Source of the DNA: CALEUX01 sp037439945
Lineage (GTDB): Bacteria; Bacteroidota; Bacteroidia; Bacteroidales; Marinilabiliaceae
Length of the DNA stretch: 42,041 nucleotides
Direction of reading: 5' to 3'
NCBI GenBank assembly: GCA_037439945.1
Contig: JBBIVA010000012.1
Span: forward strand, 1 to 42,041
A program made the position numbers and the translations under genes. The notes under the pieces are model-generated. The model was not told where the DNA came from. It saw only the letters and a list, made by a program, of their open reading frames with translations, and ran no database searches. This document shows, one piece after another, positions 24,440-33,592 of the stretch. Every line of letters starts with the position of its first letter. Position 1 is the stretch's first letter.

Positions 24440-27106
24440 TTAAAACTTAAACGAATATTTTATATAAGGTATTGGAAACGGGAAAATACTTAATTGTTTA
24501 AGTTGTCTGTGTGCCGTGCCCGGTCCCGAACCATTTTTTTGTGCAAAATACAATAGAAATGGATTTTGACGGCCATATAAATTAATAATACCAACACTCC
24601 AGGTTTGTTCTCCCTTTGAAAATTCTTTTTTAAAGTTAAGCCCAACATCCAACCTGTGAAAAGCAGGCATTCTAAATCCATTTATTGAAATGGCATTTTC
24701 GGAATAACCTTGATTATTTGTTGAGCCAATGAATGGTAAATCAGGGGCAAAATACTTTTCAGATGGAAGGGTGATTGGGGTCCCAGAGCCATACTGCCAC
24801 ATTAGACCTCCATCCAACCTGCTGTTAAATCCATAATTAACAGATAAACCTATATCGTGCCTTCTGTCAAACCTGGCTGCAAACTCCTTACCATTGTTAA
24901 TCTCTTCAAACCGGTTGAAGGTTCTGGCGAGGGTATAACCCAACCATCCTGTTAATTTTCCTTTGTTCTTCCTAAACAAAAGTTCAAGACCATAGGATGT
25001 TCCTTCACCTCCGGTTAACTTATCTTCCCAGTTGCTACTGTAATCAAAAAAACCAGTGCTTTCCCTGTAATGTAAAATATTATCAAGCCATTTTTTATAT
25101 AAATCAAAACTTAAAGTATAAATCTCTCCGGAATCAATATTCAAATCACTTCCCAGCGAAACCTGTAAAGCTCTCATGGGTGGAATTTTATCAGTTACCG
25201 GTAACCATAAATCTGTTGGCAAGGCCACATTTGAAGAGCTTACCATATGAATAAATTGCGACATTGAAGAGAAAGCAGTTCTTAAAGCTAAATTTGGAAG
25301 TAAAGAATAGTGAACCGATACTCTTGGCTCAGCCGACCAATATACTTTATCCTGGCCTTTAAAAAGAATTAGCCTCCCACCTAAATTAATCCTGAAATTA
25401 TCTCCAGATGTAAACTCATTCTCATAAAACAAATGGTGCTCCCATCCTTCAAGTCCAATATTGCCAATGGTGGTATCAACAGGAGCTGATGTATTAACGC
25501 TTCTTTGAATAATATCAATACCAGGATTAAACAAGTGGTAAATTACATTACCGCCAAACTTAACAATATTTCCGTTTGATGGATAATAATCAAAATCAGC
25601 CCTAATGCTAAAATCCTGTATCCCACTAACATAATTCTGCTCAAAACTATCCCAGGTATTATTAACCTGGTTATTTCTTTTTACACCTATGAAAAACCTG
25701 TAGTTTGAGTAGGTGGCAGTGATATTTGAAAATAACTTATTATTAAACAGATGATTCCATCTTAAGGCCGAAACAAAATTTCCCCAACCTGCTGAATTTT
25801 CATCATTTAGCCTTGTTGATGGAGATGATAAAACTACATCAGGTACATTAATAAAGTTATATGCCGTAAAGTATTTATCCCTTCCAAAATAGCTACTTAA
25901 ATAAATCCTGTTTTTGGGGTTAAAGGTATGGTTAAACTTACCGTTAAGATCAAAAAAATAGTAATTGGCAGTTTCATCTTTTCCCCGTTGTGCCAATCCG
26001 GCAATAGCATCAAGGTATGTTCTCCTGAATGATAATGCATACCCTGATTTATCTTTTTTTACAGGACCGTTTAGGCTAATTCCCGAAGACAATAAACCAA
26101 GATTAATGGTTCCTTTTGTTTTTTCCCGGTTTCCTTCAACCATCCTAACATCTACAACTGATGATAAGCGGCCCCCATAGCGAGCCGGAAATCCTCCTTT
26201 TAAAACCGATACATGTTTAACTGCATCTGCATTGAAAATTGAAAAAAAACCAAGTAAATGGCCAACATTATAAACAGGCACATCATCTAAAAGAATCAGG
26301 TTTTGGTCGGGGCCTCCACCTCTTACATACAACCCTGAAAAACCTTCGCTTCCACCCTGAACACCAGGTAACATCTGAATGTTTTTAATCAAATCTGTTT
26401 CACCTAACAACGCAGGTGTGCTCCTGATTTCTTCAACCGACAGTACAACAGCTCCCATTCGGACAGCATTAATCAAATCGGGGTTAAAATGACCCAAAAC
26501 TGCAATTTCCTTTAACTGAATCGCCGAATTTAAATTAAAATTTATAACTGTGTCTCCCCTAAGATTAAAAACCTTGTCCCTAACCTGGTAACCCACGTAT
26601 GAAGCCCTTAATTGCCACTCACCTTGTGGTAAAGAAATACTGTAATAACCATAATTATTACATACTGTTCCTACGGTACTTTTTGGGAGAAAAATTCCGG
26701 CTGATGGTAAACTTTCACCAGACTCTTCATCCAACACAAAGCCACTTACCACAAAAAAGGCTTCACTTTTTACTGCAGGTTTTATAATAATACGCTTACC
26801 CCTTAATTCATAATCAAAGGGACAATTTAAAAATATTTTATTAAGATGGTCAATTAAGGAGTGAAAACCAGGTAAAGGCGCTATGCTTTCATTAACACAA
26901 AGCCTTGAGCTGTAACTAATTACCCATCCTGATTCAGCTTCAAGAAGTTTAATAAGTTCATTTGTTGATGCCTTGGTGCCTGGTATTTTTACTTTGGGAA
27001 CTGTTTCAACCTGGGCAAATAAAATAAATGAGGTCATTCCCCAAAGAAGAATAACCCCGCCTAAAATCTTGATTTTTTTCTTAAAAAAACAATACAACGG
27101 GAGCAT
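24440..27106 (-). CDS. TonB-dependent outer membrane receptor with STN signalling domain
   Basis: An 888-residue outer membrane receptor. A signal peptide (about 12-31) is followed by an STN domain (about 45-112), which in this class passes the signal to an inner-membrane FecR protein. A CarboxypepD_reg-like domain is at about 118-205 (VSGFVLDEESGESLPSAGIF). The plug spans about 215-330 (LPGVQGG...GLYVRGGGPDQNLILLDDVP...LKGGFPARYGGRLSSVVDVR), and the beta-barrel ends ...IPYIKYSFKF. It is not a SusC-type receptor and no SusD partner is present; the partner is DUF4249. The substrate is unknown. The gene follows fecR after 23 bp. Its start codon lies in a GC-rich hairpin, and the ATG at 27106 is the natural start. 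Confidence 0.93.
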   Translation of the reverse strand: MLPLYCFFKKKIKILGGVILLWGMTSFILFAQVETVPKVKIPGTKASTNELIKLLEAESGWVISYSSRLCVNESIAPLPGFHSLIDHLNKIFLNCPFDYELRGKRIIIKPAVKSEAFFVVSGFVLDEESGESLPSAGIFLPKSTVGTVCNNYGYYSISLPQGEWQLRASYVGYQVRDKVFNLRGDTVINFNLNSAIQLKEIAVLGHFNPDLINAVRMGAVVLSVEEIRSTPALLGETDLIKNIQMLPGVQGGSEGFSGLYVRGGGPDQNLILLDDVPVYNVGHLLGFFSIFNADAVKHVSVLKGGFPARYGGRLSSVVDVRMVEGNREKTKGTINLGLLSSGISLNGPVKKDKSGYALSFRRTYLDAIAGLAQRGKDETANYYFFDLNGKFNHTFNPKNRIYLSSYFGRDKYFTAYNFINVPDVVLSSPSTRLNDENSAGWGNFVSALRWNHLFNNKLFSNITATYSNYRFFIGVKRNNQVNNTWDSFEQNYVSGIQDFSIRADFDYYPSNGNIVKFGGNVIYHLFNPGIDIIQRSVNTSAPVDTTIGNIGLEGWEHHLFYENEFTSGDNFRINLGGRLILFKGQDKVYWSAEPRVSVHYSLLPNLALRTAFSSMSQFIHMVSSSNVALPTDLWLPVTDKIPPMRALQVSLGSDLNIDSGEIYTLSFDLYKKWLDNILHYRESTGFFDYSSNWEDKLTGGEGTSYGLELLFRKNKGKLTGWLGYTLARTFNRFEEINNGKEFAARFDRRHDIGLSVNYGFNSRLDGGLMWQYGSGTPITLPSEKYFAPDLPFIGSTNNQGYSENAISINGFRMPAFHRLDVGLNFKKEFSKGEQTWSVGIINLYGRQNPFLLYFAQKNGSGPGTAHRQLKQLSIFPFPIPYIKYSFKF

Positions 27107-27126
27107 TAAGAAAATGTTTGCTCCCG
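27098..27126 (-). promoter_or_regulatory. Hairpin overlapping the start codon of the TonB receptor
   Basis: On the minus strand CGGGAGCA (27126-27119) pairs exactly with TGCTCCCG (27105-27098), with a 13-nt loop. The U and G of the receptor AUG (27106-27104) lie at the base of the right arm. This would hide the start codon unless ribosomes finishing fecR, whose stop codon is 4 bp upstream, melt it. It suggests translational coupling. Confidence 0.55.
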
Positions 27127-27129
27127 AAT

Positions 27130-28080
27130 TTAATCAGTTATTGTCAAAATTCCCTTATTAAGAATGAATTTTTTTTGAAAATGTACAGATAATTCCTCAG
27201 TAATTTCGGAAAGAGATTGCCCCTGAAATTTTGTGGTTACAAAAATATCACTATCTGAATCAATTTTAACCGACTCAATTTCAGAAAAATGTCTGTCGAG
27301 GGCCAAGGCCACTTCATTTAATGGTGAGTTATTAAACTCTAAAAGTCCGGTTTTCCAGGAAATAAAATTAGGGTTTGTTATATAACCCTTACCCATTACT
27401 TTTACCCCGGCAATAGCCCATTCACCTTCTTTAATTTTTAAACTTTCCTTATTGTTTGAAAAAAGTACTGAACCATGTGTAACATTTAACTCAACAATAC
27501 CATCCTTACGGGTTCCGTTAAGATGAAATGATGTTCCTAAAACTTTAACAGATACCGGCCCAACTTCAACCCTGAATGGGTGCATTTGGTCGTTGGCGAT
27601 ATTGAAGTAACCCTCCCCTTTTAAAGAAACGAGCCGATCAACTTGTGAGAATGCGCTTTTAAATTTAAGGGAAGAATTACGGTTAAGAAAAACAATACTC
27701 TCATCGGGTAAAACGATTGAATCGGCTGAAGCCCCGGTTTCAAAAACAATCCACCGGCCATATCCGGGAACATTCCAATAAAACCATAATGCTGTGCTAA
27801 CTGATAAAAACAGTGTTATTACAGCTGCAATTCTTACTAAATAAGAAAGTGGGGATACGTTTTGTGTATTTAAAGAAATTCTGTTGCAAATATTCAACCA
27901 ATCCTGTTCGGCATCATATCTTGGCATTGCAGAGTACTTCCATGCAAAATTCAACTGGTTGAATTCATTCGTGAAATCACTGTCGGTGCCAATAAGCTGG
28001 TTAACTTCAGCAGCTTCCTGCTGCGTTGCCTCACCACAGAGATACCTGATAATTAATTCTTCTCTTTTTTGCTTTTCCAT
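27130..28080 (-). CDS. FecR-family anti-sigma regulator
   Basis: A 316-residue inner-membrane protein. The N-terminal cytoplasmic part (about 1-80) contains the anti-sigma-like EELIIRYLCGEATQQEAAEV. One transmembrane helix lies at about 82-102 (VRIAAVITLFLSVSTALWFY). The periplasmic FecR domain has GRWIVFETGASADSIVLPDE, FNIANDQMHPFRVEVGPVSV and VKVLGTSFHLNG, and the C-terminal DUF4974 part is LEFNNSPLNEVALALDRHFS. It would hold the sigma factor inactive until the receptor's STN domain signals substrate. It lies between sigma and receptor on the same strand. Confidence 0.93.
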   Translation of the reverse strand: MEKQKREELIIRYLCGEATQQEAAEVNQLIGTDSDFTNEFNQLNFAWKYSAMPRYDAEQDWLNICNRISLNTQNVSPLSYLVRIAAVITLFLSVSTALWFYWNVPGYGRWIVFETGASADSIVLPDESIVFLNRNSSLKFKSAFSQVDRLVSLKGEGYFNIANDQMHPFRVEVGPVSVKVLGTSFHLNGTRKDGIVELNVTHGSVLFSNNKESLKIKEGEWAIAGVKVMGKGYITNPNFISWKTGLLEFNNSPLNEVALALDRHFSEIESVKIDSDSDIFVTTKFQGQSLSEITEELSVHFQKKFILNKGILTITD

Positions 28081-28124
28081 ACTATTTCTTCAAGCTTTCA
28101 TCTTTCCGAACTTATAATAACAGA

Positions 28125-28319
28125 TTAATGAAATTGTACAAAATTGAAAAGGATGTTATCCTCAGTAACAGACTCTTCATAAACTGACCCGGCAGTTTCA
28201 TTTTCAACAGGAATAATCTCAACTACATCACAATTTTGTTTTTCAGATACTGTTACACCATTAACCATTTCTGGTTCATTTGTAAAAAGTTCTGCCAATA
28301 GTTGAAGTAAAAATTCCAT
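28125..28319 (-). CDS. Small acidic protein between sigma factor and FecR
   Basis: A 64-codon ORF in the operon gap between the ECF sigma gene (139 bp upstream) and fecR (44 bp downstream). It starts MEFLLQLLAELFTNEPEMVN and is strongly acidic. The leucine-rich first 13 residues could form an amphipathic helix. I do not recognise a family. Position and strand support a real gene, but the length leaves chance possible. Confidence 0.45.
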   Translation of the reverse strand: MEFLLQLLAELFTNEPEMVNGVTVSEKQNCDVVEIIPVENETAGSVYEESVTEDNILFNFVQFH

Positions 28320-28458
28320 AACTAAACATTTTTAGACATTGATTATTTTCTATGTCCTTTTGTAGGACAATTCAAAAACAAAACACACGTATTTTAATTC
28401 TATTTTTTTTCTTATTTTTATTTATTCTAAATCACGTTTTAAAATAAATCAGTCTATT

Positions 28459-29022
28459 CTATTCAAGTAATCCCTTTATGGCCAATTCTTCCCTAATTTT
28501 TTTAAGTGCTTTGCTTATTTGAGTTTCAACAGTCCGTTTCGAAATTTTTAATTTATCGGCAATTTCCTGGTTGGTTACTCCTTCATATCTGCTTAAACTA
28601 AATATTTTCCTACACTGCTCAGGTAAACTTACAACTGCAGCATTAATGCATTGTTCGAGTTCGGCATATTCAACAGATTCTAAAGGTTGGTCGATTTCGT
28701 TACCGGTTTCAAAAATCCTTTGATGGTGATCGCGTTTCATTTTATCATGTTTCAGGATATTTAGGGCCCGGTTACGGACACTTTGGTATAAATGTGACCT
28801 TAAGCTGGTATGGATGTTAAGCTCCGAACGCTTTTCGTAAAACATAATAAAAATATCCTGCACAACGCTACGTGATAAATCGGGATCACATAGTAACCTA
28901 TTAGCATAAACCACAAGTGGCCGGTAATATTTATCGAAAAGGTACCGGAAGAAAATTTCTTCACCGGATTTTAATCCGGAGAGTAACAACTTATCATCAG
29001 GCAGTATTATTTTTTCTGACAT
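28459..29022 (-). CDS. ECF-type RNA polymerase sigma factor (sigma-70 family)
   Basis: A 187-residue extracytoplasmic-function sigma factor. The sigma-2 region is FFRYLFDKYYRPLVVYANRL, followed by SVVQDIFIMFYEKR. The sigma-4 region is LPEQCRKIFSLSRYEGVTNQ, followed by EIADKLKISKRTVETQISKAL, a clear helix-turn-helix. It directs transcription of the FecR-controlled receptor operon. The frame extends 22 codons upstream to a GTG at 29088, but ATG 29022 (MSEKIILPDDKLLLSG) gives the family's usual length. A -7-like TATTTTTG lies on the minus strand at 29122-29115. Confidence 0.93.
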   Translation of the reverse strand: MSEKIILPDDKLLLSGLKSGEEIFFRYLFDKYYRPLVVYANRLLCDPDLSRSVVQDIFIMFYEKRSELNIHTSLRSHLYQSVRNRALNILKHDKMKRDHHQRIFETGNEIDQPLESVEYAELEQCINAAVVSLPEQCRKIFSLSRYEGVTNQEIADKLKISKRTVETQISKALKKIREELAIKGLLE

Positions 29023-29213
29023 TCCCTTATAAAAATGCTTAATTTTCTTGTGGTTAAATAAATATTTTTTTAAAAAAAACCTATTCACTTTAATGGTTAA
29101 CTTTCAATTTATAACAAAAATAACTGTTTTTTACCTTTTGCCCAGATTACCAAATGTATTTTTAATCATTTTCATCCAAAAAAATCATTTTAATTTTTTT
29201 TATATATGACAGC

Positions 29214-29243
29214 TTGATTGGATTACATAAAAAACTATATTTG
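29214..29243 (+). promoter_or_regulatory. Promoter of the tRNA-Pro gene
   Basis: TTG (29214-29216), a 19-nt spacer and TATATTTG (29236-29243) match the Bacteroidota consensus. The box ends 23 nt before the tRNA. Confidence 0.75.
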
Positions 29244-29266
29244 CACCGTTAAAAAAAGGTTGAACT

Positions 29267-29343
29267 CGGGATGTAGCTCAGCCAGGTAGAGTACACGTCT
29301 GGGGGGCGTGTGGTCGCGCGTTCGAGTCGCGCCATCCCGACCA
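29267..29343 (+). tRNA. tRNA-Pro (anticodon GGG)
   Basis: Acceptor arms CGGGATG (29267-29273) and CATCCCG (29333-29339) pair fully. The D-stem is GCTC/GAGT. The anticodon stem is CACGT/GCGTG with loop CTGGGGG, giving anticodon GGG, which reads CCC/CCU proline codons. The T-stem is GCGCG/CGCGC with loop TTCGAGT. The discriminator is A29340 and the CCA end is encoded (29341-29343). Confidence 0.96.
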
Positions 29344-29371
29344 AATAATTTATAATTTTGATATTATTACA

Positions 29372-29406
29372 AAGCCGTTTGAACTAAATATTCAAGCGGC
29401 TTTTGC
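29372..29406 (+). terminator. Terminator of the tRNA-Pro gene
   Basis: AAGCCGTTTGAA (29372-29383) pairs with TTCAAGCGGCTT (29391-29402) with one G-U pair and a 7-nt loop, followed by TT and GCTTTTT. It lies 29 bp past the tRNA end. Confidence 0.88.
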
Positions 29407-29694
29407 TTTTTCTATCTTAATCAAATCAAATTGGTTAAATCAATAATCCTTAACTCCGGTTAATTACAAAAACGATAGCCTATATTGATTTACAAATAAA
29501 AGCCGGTATAAACTTTTAATAGATCGTTTGACTTTTAGAATATTAAATGTTAGCATAAAAGCAAGCTCTTGATTTTAAACACACAACACGTTCAATAAGT
29601 ATGCTTGTATGTATTGTAAATCAAGCAAATAAAAAAGTTTAAATAACTTTTAAATTTTATAATATCAATTTAATTTTTACAGCCTTTCCCCCAA
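29407..29694. other. Intergenic DNA after the tRNA
   Basis: Together with the terminator this makes about 350 bp without a gene, between the tRNA and the convergent hydrolase. I see no integration-type direct repeat of the tRNA 3' end here, so no element appears to have inserted at this tRNA. Confidence 0.5.
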
Positions 29695-30915
29695 CTAATT
29701 GGTATTTATCAGGAAACTATTTAAAACATCCAGGAACATTGGTATTGACCCAGTTCGATGGTTTGTTCCGGGTAAGGTTGTAAATTTCACTAAATCGGTT
29801 GATTGCCCAAGATTATTAAACTTCAGCACTATGTTTTCGGTTATGGAATAGGGAACATGAACATCTGCTGTTCCATGGAAGAAATGTATCGGTTTATTGT
29901 TTTTCCAAGCTTCCTGACCATTGGAAATTAAAGCAATATTCAATTTGTTAAATTTTGACAAACCGTGATTATTAACCAAATCAGGAACAATTAGGTTAGT
30001 AATATCACTTGTTAACTGGCTATTTATTTCACTACCAGAAAGGGTTCCATTATACAACGATGGAATCCGGGTGGCATATGGCTGATTAAAGAAGAGTGCC
30101 ATATTATTTTCAATATCGCCGGTTGAACTATAACCCCATAACAAAAAAGGCAGGTAATAGGGTTGAATATAGTTAGTTTGTGAAAACAAATAATCTCGCA
30201 TTTCAATAAGATTATATGCCCCTGCACCACAAGTTGAACCTAAAAGATTGAATCCTTCAATTCCAACATCTTCTATATATTTATGAGCAACCAACGAGGC
30301 CCAACCACCTAATGAATAACCTGTAAGATATAAGTCCCCGTTTAAGTTCAAATTTGTAGTACCCTTTTGTTCAAGTTCCTTAACGGCATAAATTAAATTT
30401 ACTATAGATTTTTGAAAAAGGGATTTATTTAGGTATGGATGAGTTTTATCCGAAGATGACCCAAATCCAATATTATCAGAAATACATATTGTAAAACCCA
30501 TTCCGGCAGATGCATGTAAAACCATAAAGTCCAAATCATTGGGACGCTGGCTTGGTGCATCGGAGTGCTGAACAATTGTACCGTTCTGAAAACTCAATAA
30601 CATGGTTGCCACATTCCCAGTTTGTGGCACCGTTAACAAACCTGATGCAGTAATTGTGGAGCCCTGAGTATAATCGGTTTTGTATTCAATATAATAAATT
30701 TTAACACCGTATTTAATCTTTTTTACAAAAGGGGCGAGTTCAGGGTTACTTAAGGCAGCCAATGAAATTAAAGTTGACAGTTGCTCCTTTGTATAGTCAT
30801 TAATTTTGGTTGCTTTAACCAGGTAAACAGGCTTTTCAGGATCAGGGGAATCATTGGAACAACCTAAAACAGAAATTATCAAAAAGCCTGACAGGAGTAG
30901 TTTTAAAATTTTCAT
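29695..30915 (-). CDS. Alpha/beta-hydrolase lipoprotein (secretory lipase/peptidase-like)
   Basis: A 406-residue lipoprotein with lipobox SVLGC (Cys19). An alpha/beta-hydrolase domain has the nucleophile elbow GYSLGG (Ser201). The Asp region is FHGTADVHVPY and the His is in LPGTNHRTG, completing a plausible triad. An oxyanion-type stretch, HASAGMGFTICISDNIGFGS, precedes. The pattern resembles secretory lipases and prolyl-oligopeptidase-like esterases; the substrate is unknown. It is a single gene with no close partner. Being surface- or periplasm-anchored, it may trim acyl or peptide esters from substrates. Confidence 0.8.
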   Translation of the reverse strand: MKILKLLLSGFLIISVLGCSNDSPDPEKPVYLVKATKINDYTKEQLSTLISLAALSNPELAPFVKKIKYGVKIYYIEYKTDYTQGSTITASGLLTVPQTGNVATMLLSFQNGTIVQHSDAPSQRPNDLDFMVLHASAGMGFTICISDNIGFGSSSDKTHPYLNKSLFQKSIVNLIYAVKELEQKGTTNLNLNGDLYLTGYSLGGWASLVAHKYIEDVGIEGFNLLGSTCGAGAYNLIEMRDYLFSQTNYIQPYYLPFLLWGYSSTGDIENNMALFFNQPYATRIPSLYNGTLSGSEINSQLTSDITNLIVPDLVNNHGLSKFNKLNIALISNGQEAWKNNKPIHFFHGTADVHVPYSITENIVLKFNNLGQSTDLVKFTTLPGTNHRTGSIPMFLDVLNSFLINTN

Positions 30916-31565
30916 TTGTTCACTATTTATTAAACACCGGTAAGTTCAACATCATTAAAAACATACCATTTTGAATATACTTTAATCACAATCTGTGGAA
31001 GCAATATTGCTTATTCAAATAATATAGATTAAGATGTTATGAAATAGTTAACAGATTAAATGTAAGATTGTTTTACCGTAAACCGGTATTGTAAATCAAT
31101 ATTTTATTAGTTTAGCTGATCAAAATAATTAAACTAAATTTTGGATAATTTATTAAACCGTTTAAAGGTATAGTTTCATACCTGTCGAAAACATCTTGGT
31201 ACGCATGCGTTCATCCTAAGGTGTAAATATAAAATTAAGGAACCTCGTTTTCGTAAAAAATACAATTGTCGCTTTTGCAAGCATTTCCTTTTATTTCTAA
31301 TACTTTTAAATGTCCTTTTATTGTGAATTAATATTTTTAAGGACCCCAAATTTCTATTTAAATACACTTCCATTAACAACTTTAGCCTATCCTGTCGGGT
31401 TACTGCCAAATCGAAATTCACCAAAAAAAATACGGATTGGCATCAAAGTATTATCACCTAACAGTCCTATTTCTTTAGCGCCAGGGGCCATAAACAAAAC
31501 AGGGCATTTATGGGGTATTACTTATAATGCCTTTCCAGATTAAGTAACATGCAACTCCGCTGGCA

Positions 31566-31627
31566 TTATTGTTTGCCACTGGAAAATATGTATCCGTTCC
31601 CATCTATATCCTTGAAAATATGAAACA
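31566..31627 (-). pseudogene. C-terminal remnant of a VOC (glyoxalase-like) protein
   Basis: The minus strand reads FHIFKDIDGNGYIFSSGKQ followed by a stop (TAA at 31568-31566). The motif F-KD-DGN is the characteristic last strand of VOC/glyoxalase/bleomycin-resistance proteins. Upstream coding sequence is missing because leader cassette copy D begins 3 bp away. Confidence 0.45.
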
Positions 31628-31630
31628 ACC

Positions 31631-31767
31631 ATGTTTAGCAAACACAACTTGTCCCTGCTTAAAGGGAAAAACCAATAAATAGAAGATCAACGAAGTCAAA
31701 ATAGCAAAGATGGAGTTATTTGGTAATTACGTGACAAGCCATTATACCTTCAAAAATTAATTTTATT
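31631..31767 (+). repeat. Dispersed leader cassette, copy D (orphan)
   Basis: This copy is in plus orientation and matches copy A at about 57 of 60 bases in its outer half. CTTGTC/GACAAG lie at 31648-31653 and 31733-31738, and the hairpin CCCT-GCTTAA-AGGG at 31653-31666. The CCTT box (31747-31750) is followed by ATGATG at 31768; the second ATG is at the same distance as in the other copies. The frame after it stops after six more codons, so the gene it once led has decayed or was never there. Confidence 0.65.
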
Positions 31768-32127
31768 ATGATGAAACCTATCAAAACCTGTTAACAAATA
31801 ATAAATTAGGATTTTTAAAATTATTATTACAAGCCTAGGGAGCACAATGTTAAATAATACATAAATATTGTCTGGTTGTTTTCGATCAAATAATTAACAA
31901 CTTACTAAACATATAATTTTTTATGCAATTTTTGAATATTTTAGTGTTTTAAGAGTATTCTTTCGGGGAATTATTGTCATGTTATAAAAATATCCGGAAA
32001 ATTAATGAAAATGATTAGTGGAGATGATATGAGTTTGGAAAGCACCGGTTAAATTTGCAGTAGGGTGGGAATTTCATCACCCAGGCAGGTTTATGATGCC
32101 CAACCCTAAACTATAAAATATCTATTT

Positions 32128-33483
32128 ATGAAAAAATTGATCCTACTAGTAATTATTGGGTTATTGCATATTAATAGCTATTCGCAAACAGCCCAACCGG
32201 TATTCAATATTTTTGATTTTGGGGCTATAGGTGATGGAAAAAGTAATGACCAGGAATCGTTACAAAAAGCTATTGATGCATGTAAAGGTACAGGTGGAAC
32301 TGTTCATATTCACAGTGGCACTTTCCTTACAGGACAAATTGTGCTGGGGAGTAATATGACATTGTTAATTGACTCAACAGCAGTTTTACTTGGCATTCAA
32401 TCCGATGACGAAATTCATTACCCCCACCACCTCATAGAGACATTATATCCCAATCGTATGCTTGATGATTGCCAGAGAAGACTTATTTATGGCAATAAAG
32501 TTCAAAATGTTAATATTACAGGTTCAGGTACTATAAATGGGCAGGGAAATTATGGTCCCTGGATGAATGTAAAAGAGTTGGGAACTGAAAAGGACAGACC
32601 GTCAATTCTTGCATTTGTAGCTTCTACAAACATAACTGTTTCAGGGATTAAACTAATTTACCCTGCATGTTGGACACAAGTCTATATTGAATGTGATGGA
32701 GTGACTATTAGCGGGTTAAATGTTGACACCGGAAATCTAACTCCTAACAGGGATGGAATTGATATTGTTGATTGTCATAATGTATTAATTGAAAATTGCC
32801 ATATAAGATCTGAAGATGATGGCATTTGCTTTAAAAGTGGGAGCGAGTATGGTTGTAAAAATATAGTTGTAAAAAATTGTTTTGTTGATAAGCTAAATGT
32901 TAAGGCAGGTAATTGTTTCAAACTGGGTACTGATGGTTTAGGTTCATTTGTAAATTTTGATGTTTCCGGCCTTACTTTGGTAAATGCCTTTCAAAATTCA
33001 GCTATAGCAATTGAATCAATGGATGGAGCTATAATTGATAATTTAACCATTAGAGATTGTGTTATAAAAAACTGTGGCCAGGCTTTTTTTATTATTTTGG
33101 CTGACAGACGAAGAACAGTTACCGGCAGGCAAACAAGAATTGGTACCATATCAAATATTCATTTAAAAAACATTACCGGAAGTAGTTTTACGCAACAATA
33201 TCCCTCAATTATAACAGGTATTAAGGGGCATAATATTCAAAATGTTACTTTCGAAAACATTGATTTTACACTTAAAGGAGGAATTAAAACCAGCAATCAG
33301 CGTGTAATGGAATATGATGGCACCTATCCTGAAGGGAGTAAATTTGGAGTAACAAATGCAATGGCATTTTATGTAAGGCACACAGATAAAATCACATTTA
33401 TAAACTGTCAGATTAAACCGGAAAAACCTGATGCAAGAAAATGGCTTGTTGCACAAAATGTTAAACAAATAATTACAAAATAA
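32128..33483 (+). CDS. GH28 polygalacturonase-like pectinase
   Basis: A 451-residue secreted right-handed beta-helix enzyme hydrolysing pectic polymers. A signal peptide (1-20) is followed by the pectate-lyase/GH28 opening NIFDFGAIGDGKSNDQESLQ. Catalytic Asp positions appear as NRDG (207-210) and EDDG (229-232), in place of the plant/fungal NTD and GDD. A basic residue region, KNCFVDKLNVKAGNCFKLG, follows where GHG and RIK usually occur, so the exact GH28 subgroup differs. There is no T9SS domain, so a periplasmic site is likely. No pectin-uptake genes are adjacent. Confidence 0.88.
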   Translation: MKKLILLVIIGLLHINSYSQTAQPVFNIFDFGAIGDGKSNDQESLQKAIDACKGTGGTVHIHSGTFLTGQIVLGSNMTLLIDSTAVLLGIQSDDEIHYPHHLIETLYPNRMLDDCQRRLIYGNKVQNVNITGSGTINGQGNYGPWMNVKELGTEKDRPSILAFVASTNITVSGIKLIYPACWTQVYIECDGVTISGLNVDTGNLTPNRDGIDIVDCHNVLIENCHIRSEDDGICFKSGSEYGCKNIVVKNCFVDKLNVKAGNCFKLGTDGLGSFVNFDVSGLTLVNAFQNSAIAIESMDGAIIDNLTIRDCVIKNCGQAFFIILADRRRTVTGRQTRIGTISNIHLKNITGSSFTQQYPSIITGIKGHNIQNVTFENIDFTLKGGIKTSNQRVMEYDGTYPEGSKFGVTNAMAFYVRHTDKITFINCQIKPEKPDARKWLVAQNVKQIITK

Positions 33484-33592
33484 CCAATTAACAATTTGAG
33501 TAAACCAAACTGAAAGTTAACAATGGATTAGGCACTCAATCACTAAACCAATTATCTTAGTTTTCAAAAAATAGGGTGTTCAAAATAAAAAA

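Larger units (their letters stand above)
30916..32127. other. 1.2-kb region of gene and repeat remnants
   Basis: No intact gene is supported. It contains a VOC-like C-terminal remnant (31566-31627, minus) and leader cassette copy D (31631-31767). It also contains an open plus-strand frame (31310-31543) of unclear origin that ends in a protein-like stretch (SLAPGAINKTGHLWGITYNA). TAAATTTG at 32050-32057 may be a -7 box for the GH28 gene, without a matching -33. Confidence 0.5.

Noticed and set aside
29267..29700. tRNA-associated integrated element
   Set aside because: There is no integrase and no second copy of the tRNA 3' end in the window. A terminator directly follows the tRNA.
31310..31543. 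77-codon plus-strand ORF
   Set aside because: The C-terminal half looks protein-like but the N-terminal half does not, and no family is recognised. It is mentioned only within the remnant region.
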